A stretch of DNA of 64,000 nucleotides, from positions 248,001-312,000 of the forward strand of contig NZ_BTTW01000005.1 of assembly GCF_036245865.1 (NCBI RefSeq), given 5' to 3'. The notes beneath the pieces are model-generated. The model saw nothing but the letters and a program-made list of their open reading frames with translations, made no database searches and was not told where the DNA came from. The position numbers and the translations under genes are program-made. Positions 51,013-58,466 of this stretch are shown here, piece after piece (position 1 is the first letter of the stretch; every line of letters starts with the position of its first letter). Source of the stretch: Corallococcus caeni. Lineage in GTDB: Bacteria; Myxococcota; Myxococcia; Myxococcales; Myxococcaceae.

Positions 51013-53327
51013 AGCAGGTCATCCAGGTCGTCGAGCGCCTTGCCCAGGTCCGCGCTCAGGTCCTTCAGCGTCGCCTTGTCCTTCTCCTCCAGCACCGCCT
51101 TCACCGCGCGCCCCTTGTCCTTCAGCTGGCGCACGCCCATCACGTTCTCCATCAGGTAGCGGCGCTCCGTGGCCCCCAGCGCGCCCAGCGCCCGGCGCAG
51201 CACCGGCAGCGTCTGCCGGAAGCGCTCGGGCTCCACGCTGACGAGGAAGTCGTCCAGCGCCTTCACCACGTCGCGGCTCTTCACCAGCACCAGCGCGTTC
51301 ACCTGGAGGAAGCCCTCCAGGTACGCCGCCGCGTCCGCCGGCTCCACCGCCGCCGACAGCCGCCGGCCCACCTCCAGCGCCACGTCCGCCTCCGGCAGCT
51401 CGCGCGCCAGGTACAACAGGCCCGTGGCCAGCCCCGACGTCGCGGGGTGCACCGCGTGGCTCGCCATCAACCCGCGCGCCTCCACGAACCAGCCCTCCTT
51501 GTCCGCGCGCGGCTGGGACAGCGCCACCTCGTGCAGCGTGCGCAGCGCGTCCAGCACCGGGAGCACCGCCTCCGGAGCGCAGGCGCTGGCGTCGCGCACG
51601 CGCAGCAGCGCCCGGCCGAAGGTCTTCTCCCCCAGCGCCGCCACCGCCTCGTCGCCCACGTCCGAGTGCGCGCGCGAGGTGCCGTAGGCCATCAGCCCCG
51701 ACAGCGCCCGCGCCGCGGACGCGAGCGACGGCAGGTCCGCGTCCGTGGCCGCGTGCGCGTCACAGACCTTGAGCGCCTGGGCCACCGTCTGGGAGCAGCC
51801 GGTGATGACGGACTCCAGCAACACGTCCGCCGCCTGGGCCGTCGTCTTCGCCTGGGTCAGCCGCTCCTGGAGCACGCGCGTCGTCACGGCCTCCAGCGAG
51901 TCACCCAGGACAATCTTCTCCACCAGCGCCACGTCCGTGGACGGCGTCCACTGCGCCTGCCACGCCTCGCGCACGCGGGTGAGCGCCGCGTAGCCGCCGG
52001 CCTCCGCCTCCCCACCCTGCTTGCGCGACGAGCCCGTGCCGGACAGCGTGGCGTACGGGATGCCCGCCACGCGCAGCCGGTGGAGGAACACGGAGGAGCC
52101 CACCTCCACCGGGTTGTTGAGCCGCAGCGTGAACGTCTCCGGGCTGTCCGTGCGCGGCAGCCGCCGCTCGCCCACCTCGCGCCAGAACTCCGCCTGGAGC
52201 GAGTTCTGCCCGATGCGGCTCGCCACCTGCCCCACTTCATGGCCGATGACGCTCTTCCACAGGAAGCCGTCCACGTGCGTCGCGTCGCCCCGGCACAGCG
52301 TGGCGACCGTGGCCTCGCGCAGCTCATCCAGGCCCGGGGCGCTCTTCTCGCGCAGATCCGACAGCGTCACCGCCAGCCGGTACGCCTCCAGCACGTCCGA
52401 CAGCGACGCGGAGAAGCCGCGCATCCGCAGGTGCGCCGCGAAGTCCAGCAGCACCTCCAGCGTGGCCCGCCGGAAGTCGCAGTTCGCCTCGTGGGCCTTC
52501 TGGTAGAAGTGCGGCGCCCGGTTGCCCGCGCCGTACCCCAGCTGCTCCGACAGGCGCGGGAAGCTGTACGGAATCACCGTCACCGCGCATGGCCCGGCCT
52601 GCGGCAGCTTCGCCTCCTCCGCCGGGTCCACGCTCTTCGCCAGGAAGGCCGCGATGTGGGCCGCGCCCGCCACCACCGCCACCTTCTCCGGCGCCACGCC
52701 TCCCGCCACCACCTCCAGCACCTTGCGCGCCATGAAGGCGTCGCGCTGGCCGTGATAGGCCAGCCGGGGCCCCGCGTTGAGGACCTCCGCCCAGGCGATG
52801 AGCAGCGGCTGGAACTGCTCCGGGCTCCAGTCCGGCGCCTCGAAGGACGCCTCCCAGAACTCCTCGAAGGAGCGGTAGCCGTGCGAGCGCGCGAACGCCT
52901 CCGTCACCGGCACCACCGGCTCCTCCTCCAGCGCGGCCGCATCCGGCCCCGTGGCCTCCGCCTCCAGGCCCAGGCCGGGCACCTGGCGGTCCACCGCGAG
53001 GCTGACGCCCACCGGGATATCGATGAACTCCGCCCGTGCGCCGTTCGCCCGGGCCCACTTCAGCGCCTGGTACTCCGGCGAGTACGCCGCGAAGGGCCAC
53101 AGCGAGGAGGACGGGGTGCCATCCGTGCGGTAGCCCAGGATGGCCACGGGCGGCCGGGTCTGCGCGTCGCACAGCACGTCCACCAGCGCGGTGGCGTCGC
53201 AGGGGCCCTCCACGAGGACCACCTCCGGCTTCACCCGCTCCAGCCACTTCAGGAGCACGGCGGTGGTGCGCGGCGAGTGGTGACGGACCGGGAAGTGCCG
53301 CACCCGGGACAGCAGGGCGAAGTCCAT
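51009..53327 (-). CDS. DUF5682-like protein (YehM-type)
   Basis: A 772-residue protein with an N-terminal domain carrying VRHHSPRTTAVLL (about 10-22), VLVEGP (about 35-40) and FIDIPVG (about 98-104). This motif set I associate with DUF5682 and, more distantly, with erythromycin-esterase/TraB/ChaN-type folds, which suggests a hydrolase-like domain. The rest is a long helical region with no recognised fold. The ATG at 53327 touches the ATPase stop (TGATG). It is the second gene of the operon, followed by the VWA gene. Family memory places it as the YehM component of yehLMPQ-type systems. Its chemical role is unknown. Confidence 0.82.
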   Translation of the reverse strand: MDFALLSRVRHFPVRHHSPRTTAVLLKWLERVKPEVVLVEGPCDATALVDVLCDAQTRPPVAILGYRTDGTPSSSLWPFAAYSPEYQALKWARANGARAEFIDIPVGVSLAVDRQVPGLGLEAEATGPDAAALEEEPVVPVTEAFARSHGYRSFEEFWEASFEAPDWSPEQFQPLLIAWAEVLNAGPRLAYHGQRDAFMARKVLEVVAGGVAPEKVAVVAGAAHIAAFLAKSVDPAEEAKLPQAGPCAVTVIPYSFPRLSEQLGYGAGNRAPHFYQKAHEANCDFRRATLEVLLDFAAHLRMRGFSASLSDVLEAYRLAVTLSDLREKSAPGLDELREATVATLCRGDATHVDGFLWKSVIGHEVGQVASRIGQNSLQAEFWREVGERRLPRTDSPETFTLRLNNPVEVGSSVFLHRLRVAGIPYATLSGTGSSRKQGGEAEAGGYAALTRVREAWQAQWTPSTDVALVEKIVLGDSLEAVTTRVLQERLTQAKTTAQAADVLLESVITGCSQTVAQALKVCDAHAATDADLPSLASAARALSGLMAYGTSRAHSDVGDEAVAALGEKTFGRALLRVRDASACAPEAVLPVLDALRTLHEVALSQPRADKEGWFVEARGLMASHAVHPATSGLATGLLYLARELPEADVALEVGRRLSAAVEPADAAAYLEGFLQVNALVLVKSRDVVKALDDFLVSVEPERFRQTLPVLRRALGALGATERRYLMENVMGVRQLKDKGRAVKAVLEEKDKATLKDLSADLGKALDDLDDLL

Positions 53328-54442
53328 CAGCCCCTCAGGAGCTTCTTGCTCGCGGTGTACAGCTCCTTCCACGGGCCCGAACGTGTCTTGGCCACCGTCT
53401 CCATGTACTCGCGCAGCGCCTTCACGTCGTCCTCCTGCTCCTTCACCACCGCGCCCACCAGCGACGCCGCCAGCTCCTGCGACGTCACCGTCCCGGAGCC
53501 GAACTGCTGCGCGAGGATGGAGCTGTTGAACAGCACGCTGATGGCCTCCGCCGTGGACAGCACCGCCCCGGGCGTGCGCACCTTCGTCTTGCCGTCCTTC
53601 GTCACGCCCTTGCGCAGCTCGTGGAAGAGCGTCAGCAGCACGCGCGACAGCTCCTCCGGCGGCGGTACGCCCACCTGGTAGTCCGTGCGCAGCTCCGCCT
53701 CGCGCTTGGTGACGATTTGAATCTCCTGCTCCAGGTCCTCCACCACCGGCACGGTGACGAAGTTGAAGCGGCGCTTGAGCGCGGCGCTCATCTCGTTGAC
53801 GCCGCGGTCGCGCGTGTTCGCGGTGGCGATGAGGTTGAAGCCGCGCTGCGCGCTCGTCACCTCCCCCAGCTCCGGCACCGACACCTGCTTCTCCGACAGG
53901 ATGGAGATGAGCGAGTCTTGAATCTCCGGCGACGTGCGCGTCACCTCTTCAAAGCGGGCGAACTTGCCCGAGCGCATGGCGCGCAGGATGGGCGACGGCA
54001 CCAGCGCCTCCGGCGTGGGGCCCTGCGCGAGCAAGAGCGCGTAGTTCCACGAGTACTTGATGTGGTCCTCGCTGGTCCCCGCCGTGCCCTGGACGACGAG
54101 CGCGGACGTGCCGCTGATGGCCGCGGACAGGTGCTCCGACAGCCAGCTCTTCGCGGTACCCGGCTCGCCCACGAGCATCAGCGCGCGGTCCGACGCGAGC
54201 GTCGCGATGCACACCTGGATGAGCCCCTTGTCGCCCACGTACTTGGGCGTGATGGCCACGCCGCCCACGGGCTTGGGGCTGCCCAGGATGTACGTCTCCA
54301 CCGCGCGAGGCGACAGCGCCCAACCCGGTGGGCGGGGCTTGTCGTCATGCGCGGCGAGGGCGTCCAGCTCGTTCTTGTACTTCGCTTCGGCAGGCAGGCG
54401 GATGTCCGGCATGAGCTGCACGCTATCCACTCGGTCTGACAT
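53327..54442 (-). CDS. MoxR-family AAA+ ATPase (YehL-type)
   Basis: A 371-residue AAA+ ATPase and first gene of the operon. Walker A is GEPGTAKS (about 92-99). The Walker B position reads ARFEEVTRTSPEIQ, so the usual Asp-Glu is Glu-Glu, which I take as a lineage mark of YehL-type MoxR proteins and not a defect. Sensor 1 (LIATANTRDRG) and an arginine-finger-type region (SAALKRRFNF) are intact. MoxR proteins act as chaperone-like ATPases with VWA partners. It lies 75 bases from the VOC gene on the same strand, so a separate promoter is likely in that gap. Confidence 0.92.
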   Translation of the reverse strand: MSDRVDSVQLMPDIRLPAEAKYKNELDALAAHDDKPRPPGWALSPRAVETYILGSPKPVGGVAITPKYVGDKGLIQVCIATLASDRALMLVGEPGTAKSWLSEHLSAAISGTSALVVQGTAGTSEDHIKYSWNYALLLAQGPTPEALVPSPILRAMRSGKFARFEEVTRTSPEIQDSLISILSEKQVSVPELGEVTSAQRGFNLIATANTRDRGVNEMSAALKRRFNFVTVPVVEDLEQEIQIVTKREAELRTDYQVGVPPPEELSRVLLTLFHELRKGVTKDGKTKVRTPGAVLSTAEAISVLFNSSILAQQFGSGTVTSQELAASLVGAVVKEQEDDVKALREYMETVAKTRSGPWKELYTASKKLLRG

Positions 54443-54517
54443 CCGGCAAACGTCCCGGCTGCCTGCCAGGCCGGTTCCGGGACCGGAGACTTTCCTACCC
54501 GCCGGTGCGCCTGGAAC

Positions 54518-54916
54518 TCAGGCCGTGGTGCCCGGCGCGTGCATCCACTGCACGAGCTGGACGATGACGCCGTTCGCGTCGGCGACCTGGAAGTAGCGCT
54601 CGCCCCAGGCCTCCGTCTCGATGGGCGTCAGGATGTTCACGCCCTCCGCCTGGATGCGCGCGTACTCCGCGTCGATGTCGTCCACGACGAACGCGACGAT
54701 GAGCCCGTCCGCCCGGCGCGCCTTGAGCGACTCCGGCTTGAGCGTCTTCAGGCCCGTGCGCAGGTAGATGACGTTGAAGCCCACGTCGGGCCGGCTCAGC
54801 GACACGAAGCCATCCGCGGCCATCGCCTCCGTGAAGCCGAAGTGGCGCTTCAGGAAGGACGCGGAGGCCTCCACGTCATCGACGTTCAGGGACACGGCGG
54901 AAGCGGTGACTCGCAT
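54518..54916 (-). CDS. VOC-family (glyoxalase-like) protein
   Basis: A 132-residue vicinal oxygen chelate protein with the paired beta-alpha-beta-beta-beta pattern (SLNVDDVEASASFLKRHFGF, then VDDIDAEYARIQAEGVN). Possible metal ligands are in the DANGVIVQLVQW segment near the C-terminus; the full His/Glu set is not obvious, so a binding (resistance-type) role is as likely as catalysis. The ATG at 54916 was chosen over a start 11 codons upstream. It is divergent from a TetR-family gene, and a palindrome lies between them at 54951-54969. Small VOC proteins under TetR control often deal with toxic small molecules. Confidence 0.87.
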   Translation of the reverse strand: MRVTASAVSLNVDDVEASASFLKRHFGFTEAMAADGFVSLSRPDVGFNVIYLRTGLKTLKPESLKARRADGLIVAFVVDDIDAEYARIQAEGVNILTPIETEAWGERYFQVADANGVIVQLVQWMHAPGTTA

Positions 54917-54950
54917 GGACGGTTCCTCCCCACGGGTTCGACGGCTCAAT

Positions 54951-54969
54951 CTACGTACGTCGTACGGAG
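54951..54969. promoter_or_regulatory. Palindromic operator between VOC and TetR genes
   Basis: A perfect 13-bp palindrome CGTACG-T-CGTACG occupies 54954-54966; it extends as an imperfect 19-bp site to 54951-54969 with one mismatch pair. It sits between the divergent starts at 54916 and 55008, as expected for a TetR-type operator. Confidence 0.65.
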
Positions 54970-55007
54970 TTGCACGTCAAGGTCGCGGCGTTGGAAGAAT
55001 CCGGCGC

Positions 55008-55820
55008 ATGGCATCGCATCGCAGCAGCATGGGAGACCCCACCCGGACGCTGGAGCTGTTGTGGCGGGAGTCCCTGCCCGCGAAGGGCCAGCGCGGTCCG
55101 AAGCAGACGCTCACCGTCACCGCCGTAGTCGAGGCGGCGGTGGCGCTGGCGGACGCGGAGGGGCTGGACGCGGTGACGATGCGGGCGCTGGCGGGGAGGC
55201 TGGGCATCGCGCCCATGGCGCTCTACACCTATGTGCCGGGGCGGGCGGAGCTCATCGACGTGATGCTCGACACCCTCTACGCGGGCATGGCCCGGCGCAA
55301 GCCGAAGGCCCGGAACTGGCGCTCGCGGCTGGAGGCCGTGGCGCATGACAACCGCGCCCTGTTCACCGAGCACCCATGGCTCGCGGATGTGTCCACCACG
55401 CGCCCGCCCCTCGGCCCGGGCCAGTTGGCCAAGTACGAGTACGAGCTCCAGGCGCTCGAAGGCGTGGGCCTGGACGACGTGGCGCAGGACGCCGCGTTGA
55501 CGTTCGTGCTGGGCTTCGTGGAGTCCTCCGCGCGGGCGGCCTCGGACCAGCGCGCCGCGCGGCTGGAGTCACGGATGAGTGACGGGGACTGGTGGGAGGC
55601 GAACGCGCCCCTGCTCACGCGCATGTTCGATGCGGAGCGCTACCCCACCGCGTCCCGGGTGGGCTCCGCGGCGGGCGCGGCCCATGGCGCCGCGTACGAC
55701 CCGGACCATGCCTATGCCTTCGGCCTGGAGCGCATCCTGGACGGGCTGGCCGCGCTCATTGAACGGCCGCGCGCTGCTCGCCCCCCGGCCCGGAAGACGC
55801 CCCGGAAGCGCGGCGGCTAG
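55008..55820 (+). CDS. TetR family transcriptional regulator (TetR_C-type)
   Basis: A 270-residue repressor. The HTH lies at about 40-75 (TVTAVVEAAVALADAEGLDAVTMRALAGRLGIAPMALYTYV pattern). The C-terminal half, with LEAVAHDNRALFTEHPWLADVSTTRPPLGPG, resembles the TetR_C group that contains the tetracycline repressor itself and related antibiotic sensors. ATG at 55008 has GGAAGA nine bases upstream; another ATG lies seven codons later. It is divergent from the VOC gene with an intervening palindrome and probably represses it in the absence of a small-molecule ligand. The tail is Arg/Pro-rich. Confidence 0.9.
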   Translation: MASHRSSMGDPTRTLELLWRESLPAKGQRGPKQTLTVTAVVEAAVALADAEGLDAVTMRALAGRLGIAPMALYTYVPGRAELIDVMLDTLYAGMARRKPKARNWRSRLEAVAHDNRALFTEHPWLADVSTTRPPLGPGQLAKYEYELQALEGVGLDDVAQDAALTFVLGFVESSARAASDQRAARLESRMSDGDWWEANAPLLTRMFDAERYPTASRVGSAAGAAHGAAYDPDHAYAFGLERILDGLAALIERPRAARPPARKTPRKRGG

Positions 55821-55953
55821 GTCCTGTCCCCCTCAACTTTCCGAGTCCTCCTCGGCTTTCCGAGCGGCGCGGACAGAGGGCGCCCCTGGGGAGACCCGCT
55901 GGCATCCGCATTGCTCAGTGCCCGGACACACCGCTTGCCCTGGAGTCGTGTCC

Positions 55954-57282
55954 GTGAACATCCACCGACTGCGCCGTCTCTTCTCGCGGGCCCTGCACGC
56001 CTCGCTCGCCACGCCCCTGGTGCTGGCGGGCTGTGGCACGGAAGGGAGCACGGACCTGACGGGCTATTCGAAGGTTGCGTGCACGGACCAGGGCCTCGCC
56101 GTCAGTGACCTGACGCTGGCGCCGGCACCGGACTTCGTGCAGCTCCGCTACATCACCACGAACGGACCGGGCCAGGTTTTCACGCCCTTCGCGGCGTCGT
56201 CCTCCGGCCAGGCTTGCGCTACGGCCACCGACGTTCCCGCGTGCGAAACCGCGCTGGAGAACGCGACCGTGAACGCCGGCTTCCACCACGTCTGCCTGGA
56301 CATCTGCTCCGACGCCTTCCTGGTGACGACGCGGGGTGACGAGGTGAAGACCCACGCGACGCTGGCGGAGCTCCAGCAGGTGCTGGGCACGGTCGACACC
56401 GAGCAGGAGGCGGTGCTCAAGACCTTCGCCGCGGGCTACAGCGTGAGCTGCTCCGAGCTGAAGAGCGGCGCGGTGAAGAAGAACGACGACGGCAGCTTCA
56501 GCGTCATCGGCACGAAGGGTTACGCCTGCGGGCCGGGCACGGAGCTGACGCAGCACGTGGTGAAGGTGACCGCCTCCGGCGAGGTCCAGGAGCAGGAGAA
56601 GCGCGTCCTGGAGAAGGGGAACCCCAACTGCAACATCGGCCGGCGGCCGGTGGGGCTCCAGGTCGCGGAGGCGTGCCAGGACCCGGAGGCGCTGGGGCGC
56701 TACTTCGCGGACGCGGCGCACCTGGAGGCGGCGTCGGTCCATGCGTTCCTGCGGCTGCGCGATGAACTGGAGTTGCACGGCGCGGACGTGGGCCTCCAGG
56801 ACGCGGCGCGCAGGAGTGCCATGGAGGAGGTCCAGCACGCCCGGGTGACGGACCAGTTGGCGCGGCGCTTCGGCGGCACGCCCCAGCGTCCGGTGGTGGC
56901 GGAGCTGCCCCCGCGCTCGCTCATGGACGTGGCGCTGGAGAACGCGGTGGAGGGCTGCGTGCGGGAGACGTACGGCGCGCTGCTCGCGCACCACCAGGCG
57001 CTGCATGCGCGTGACCTGGAGGTGCGCGAGGCCATGGTCCGCATCGCGGAGGACGAGACGCGGCACGCGGCCCTGTCGTGGGACATCGACCAGTGGGCCC
57101 GTCCGCGCCTCTCCGCCCAGGAGCGTGAGACGTTGCGCGAGGCGCAGAAGCGCGCGGTGGCGCTCCTGAGGGAAGAGGTCGCGGTGCCGCTGGACGCGAG
57201 CATCATCACGGAGGCGGGCATGCCCACGCCCGAGGCGGCACTGGCGCTGCTGGACACGCTGGAGCAGGACCTCTGGGCGTGA
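55954..57282 (+). CDS. Lipoprotein with C-terminal ferritin-like domain
   Basis: A 442-residue exported protein. The GTG at 55954 has GGAG eight bases upstream and gives a signal peptide ending in the lipobox VLAGC (Cys27). The middle part (about 30-240) is Cys-rich and unassigned. The last 190 residues form a four-helix ferritin-like domain: Glu in HLEAASVHAF, EEVQH (E-x-x-H), Glu in VEGCVRETYGAL and EDETRH (E-x-x-H), which is a complete di-iron ligand set. A periplasmic or surface-held iron oxidase or oxygen scavenger is a reasonable guess. The gene stands alone and is convergent with the antitoxin-type gene. Confidence 0.85.
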   Translation: MNIHRLRRLFSRALHASLATPLVLAGCGTEGSTDLTGYSKVACTDQGLAVSDLTLAPAPDFVQLRYITTNGPGQVFTPFAASSSGQACATATDVPACETALENATVNAGFHHVCLDICSDAFLVTTRGDEVKTHATLAELQQVLGTVDTEQEAVLKTFAAGYSVSCSELKSGAVKKNDDGSFSVIGTKGYACGPGTELTQHVVKVTASGEVQEQEKRVLEKGNPNCNIGRRPVGLQVAEACQDPEALGRYFADAAHLEAASVHAFLRLRDELELHGADVGLQDAARRSAMEEVQHARVTDQLARRFGGTPQRPVVAELPPRSLMDVALENAVEGCVRETYGALLAHHQALHARDLEVREAMVRIAEDETRHAALSWDIDQWARPRLSAQERETLREAQKRAVALLREEVAVPLDASIITEAGMPTPEAALALLDTLEQDLWA

Positions 57283-57336
57283 GGGGCTCCTCTCCAAGGC
57301 CCTGGTGGACTGGTCGCTGCGGCGGGCCGGCTGCGA

Positions 57337-57355
57337 GTCCACTTCGGACGTGGAC
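57337..57355 (+). terminator. Possible terminator between convergent genes
   Basis: GTCCAC (57337-57342) pairs with GTGGAC (57350-57355) around a 7-base loop, 55 bases after the ferritin-like gene's stop. There is no T-tract; weak evidence. Confidence 0.25.
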
Positions 57356-57386
57356 GGCTCCAGGCTCACCAAGCCATCACCGCGGG

Positions 57387-57776
57387 TCACGCGGGCTCGA
57401 ACTTGCGTGACCGGGTTGCACGCTTCCGCGCGGTGCGCCCCTTCCCCGCGGCGCCAGGCCGGCGGGGGCTGCTGGGAGCCGCGACGCGCCCGACAGGCTC
57501 CAGTCGGAATGCGTGGCCCATCGCATGGGCCATGCGGAAGAGCGTCAGCCCGGTGGCGTTCGCCTTTCCCGATTCAATCTTGCTGATCTCACTCTGGGGC
57601 ACCCCCGCTCTCGCGGAGAGCTGCGCCTGCGTCAGGCCCTGCGCCTTCCGCAACAGGGCCAACTCCCGAGCGATGCGGAAACGGTCGCGCTGGGCCTGCA
57701 GCTCCGCTTGAGCAGCAGGCCCTTCCGCAGCGGCCTCCTCTTCCACGAAGCCAGTCAGGTCCTTGAGGGTGCGCAT
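57387..57776 (-). CDS. XRE-family antitoxin-type regulator (HigA-like)
   Basis: A 129-residue protein with a central helix-turn-helix of the XRE type (ARELALLRKAQGLTQAQLSARAGVPQSEISKIESGK, about 36-71) followed by a short helical segment and a basic tail. It is the second gene of a toxin-antitoxin pair: the toxin-type gene is 47 bases upstream on the same strand. This toxin-first order is that of HigBA modules. A direct repeat in the gap (57801-57815) could be its operator. It would bind the toxin and repress the pair's promoter. Confidence 0.85.
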   Translation of the reverse strand: MRTLKDLTGFVEEEAAAEGPAAQAELQAQRDRFRIARELALLRKAQGLTQAQLSARAGVPQSEISKIESGKANATGLTLFRMAHAMGHAFRLEPVGRVAAPSSPRRPGAAGKGRTARKRATRSRKFEPA

Positions 57777-57800
57777 GGAATCTCCAAAGGGACGATATTC

Positions 57801-57815
57801 CTATAACCCATAACC
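57801..57815. promoter_or_regulatory. Direct repeat in the toxin-antitoxin gap
   Basis: ATAACC occurs twice seven bases apart (57803-57808 and 57810-57815) in an AT-rich stretch of an otherwise GC-rich region. It may be an internal promoter or an operator for the antitoxin-type gene. Confidence 0.3.
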
Positions 57816-57823
57816 AGCAACTG

Positions 57824-58324
57824 CTACCGCCCGGGCTTCGGCTTCGCTGCGTGGGCTTGCCTCCTCTTCACCTTGCCCTCCTGCTTCTCACGCTGCTTGA
57901 AGCGGGCAAGCCGGGCCTCCGCGACACCTATCTGTTGTTGTTGGTACCGCTTGGCCGCATTGCGGCCCTTGTCGTAGCCGTGGAGGACCAGCGCCCGTTT
58001 CTGTCCGTGCGCGTGGAAGAAGATGCGGAGGAAGATCTCCTCGCCCGTGTCCTCCGGGTGAGCGTCCCTGGGAGCCTTGCCGACACGTCTGAGAAGCTGC
58101 TCCTCACCTTGCCGCAAGCGCAGCTCGATGATGCCGCCCCCCAGGTTCTTGCCGAACTCCGTTGCCACGATGTCGGGCCCCATTGGCGCGACGAGTTCCT
58201 CCAATGCGGCAGTCACGGCGCGCCGCTGCGCTGGGGAGAGCACCTCGGTCATCCATTGGAAGACGGGCGAGAAGCCATTCGCTTCCTCGTAGAACTCAAC
58301 CGTATAGAGAGGGGCGTGGGTCAT
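57824..58324 (-). CDS. HigB-like toxin (RelE/Gp49 superfamily)
   Basis: A 166-residue protein whose core (about 5-120) has the phage Gp49/HigB pattern: VEFYEEANGFSPVFQWMTEVL, then EFGKNLGGGIIELRLRQGEEQLLRRV, then EIFLRIFFHAHGQKRALVLHGYDKGRNAAKRYQQQQI. These families are RelE-type ribonucleases that cut mRNA at the ribosome. A basic C-terminal tail of about 40 residues (KxKRRQAHAAKPKPGR) is unusual and may bind RNA. The ATG at 58324 is the first sensible start. It precedes its antitoxin-type gene, as in HigBA. Confidence 0.83.
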   Translation of the reverse strand: MTHAPLYTVEFYEEANGFSPVFQWMTEVLSPAQRRAVTAALEELVAPMGPDIVATEFGKNLGGGIIELRLRQGEEQLLRRVGKAPRDAHPEDTGEEIFLRIFFHAHGQKRALVLHGYDKGRNAAKRYQQQQIGVAEARLARFKQREKQEGKVKRRQAHAAKPKPGR

Positions 58325-58453
58325 CGGGGCGGCCCCAGGGGGTCGCGCGTGGCGCTTTAGCAACCGCGTCTGACCTTCCGGCCCCTGGCCGCCTTCTGTC
58401 CGCTCAGCCTGACTTTCCAGGAATCCGCCTTGAGCCCCCGTGCGAGCGTTTGC

Positions 58454-58459
58454 GACAAT
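58454..58459 (+). promoter_or_regulatory. -10 element consistent with a leaderless transcript
   Basis: GACAAT ends seven bases before the GTG at 58467, which has no Shine-Dalgarno. The arrangement resembles that at 4387 and suggests leaderless translation. Confidence 0.3.
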
Positions 58460-58466
58460 CCCGGGC

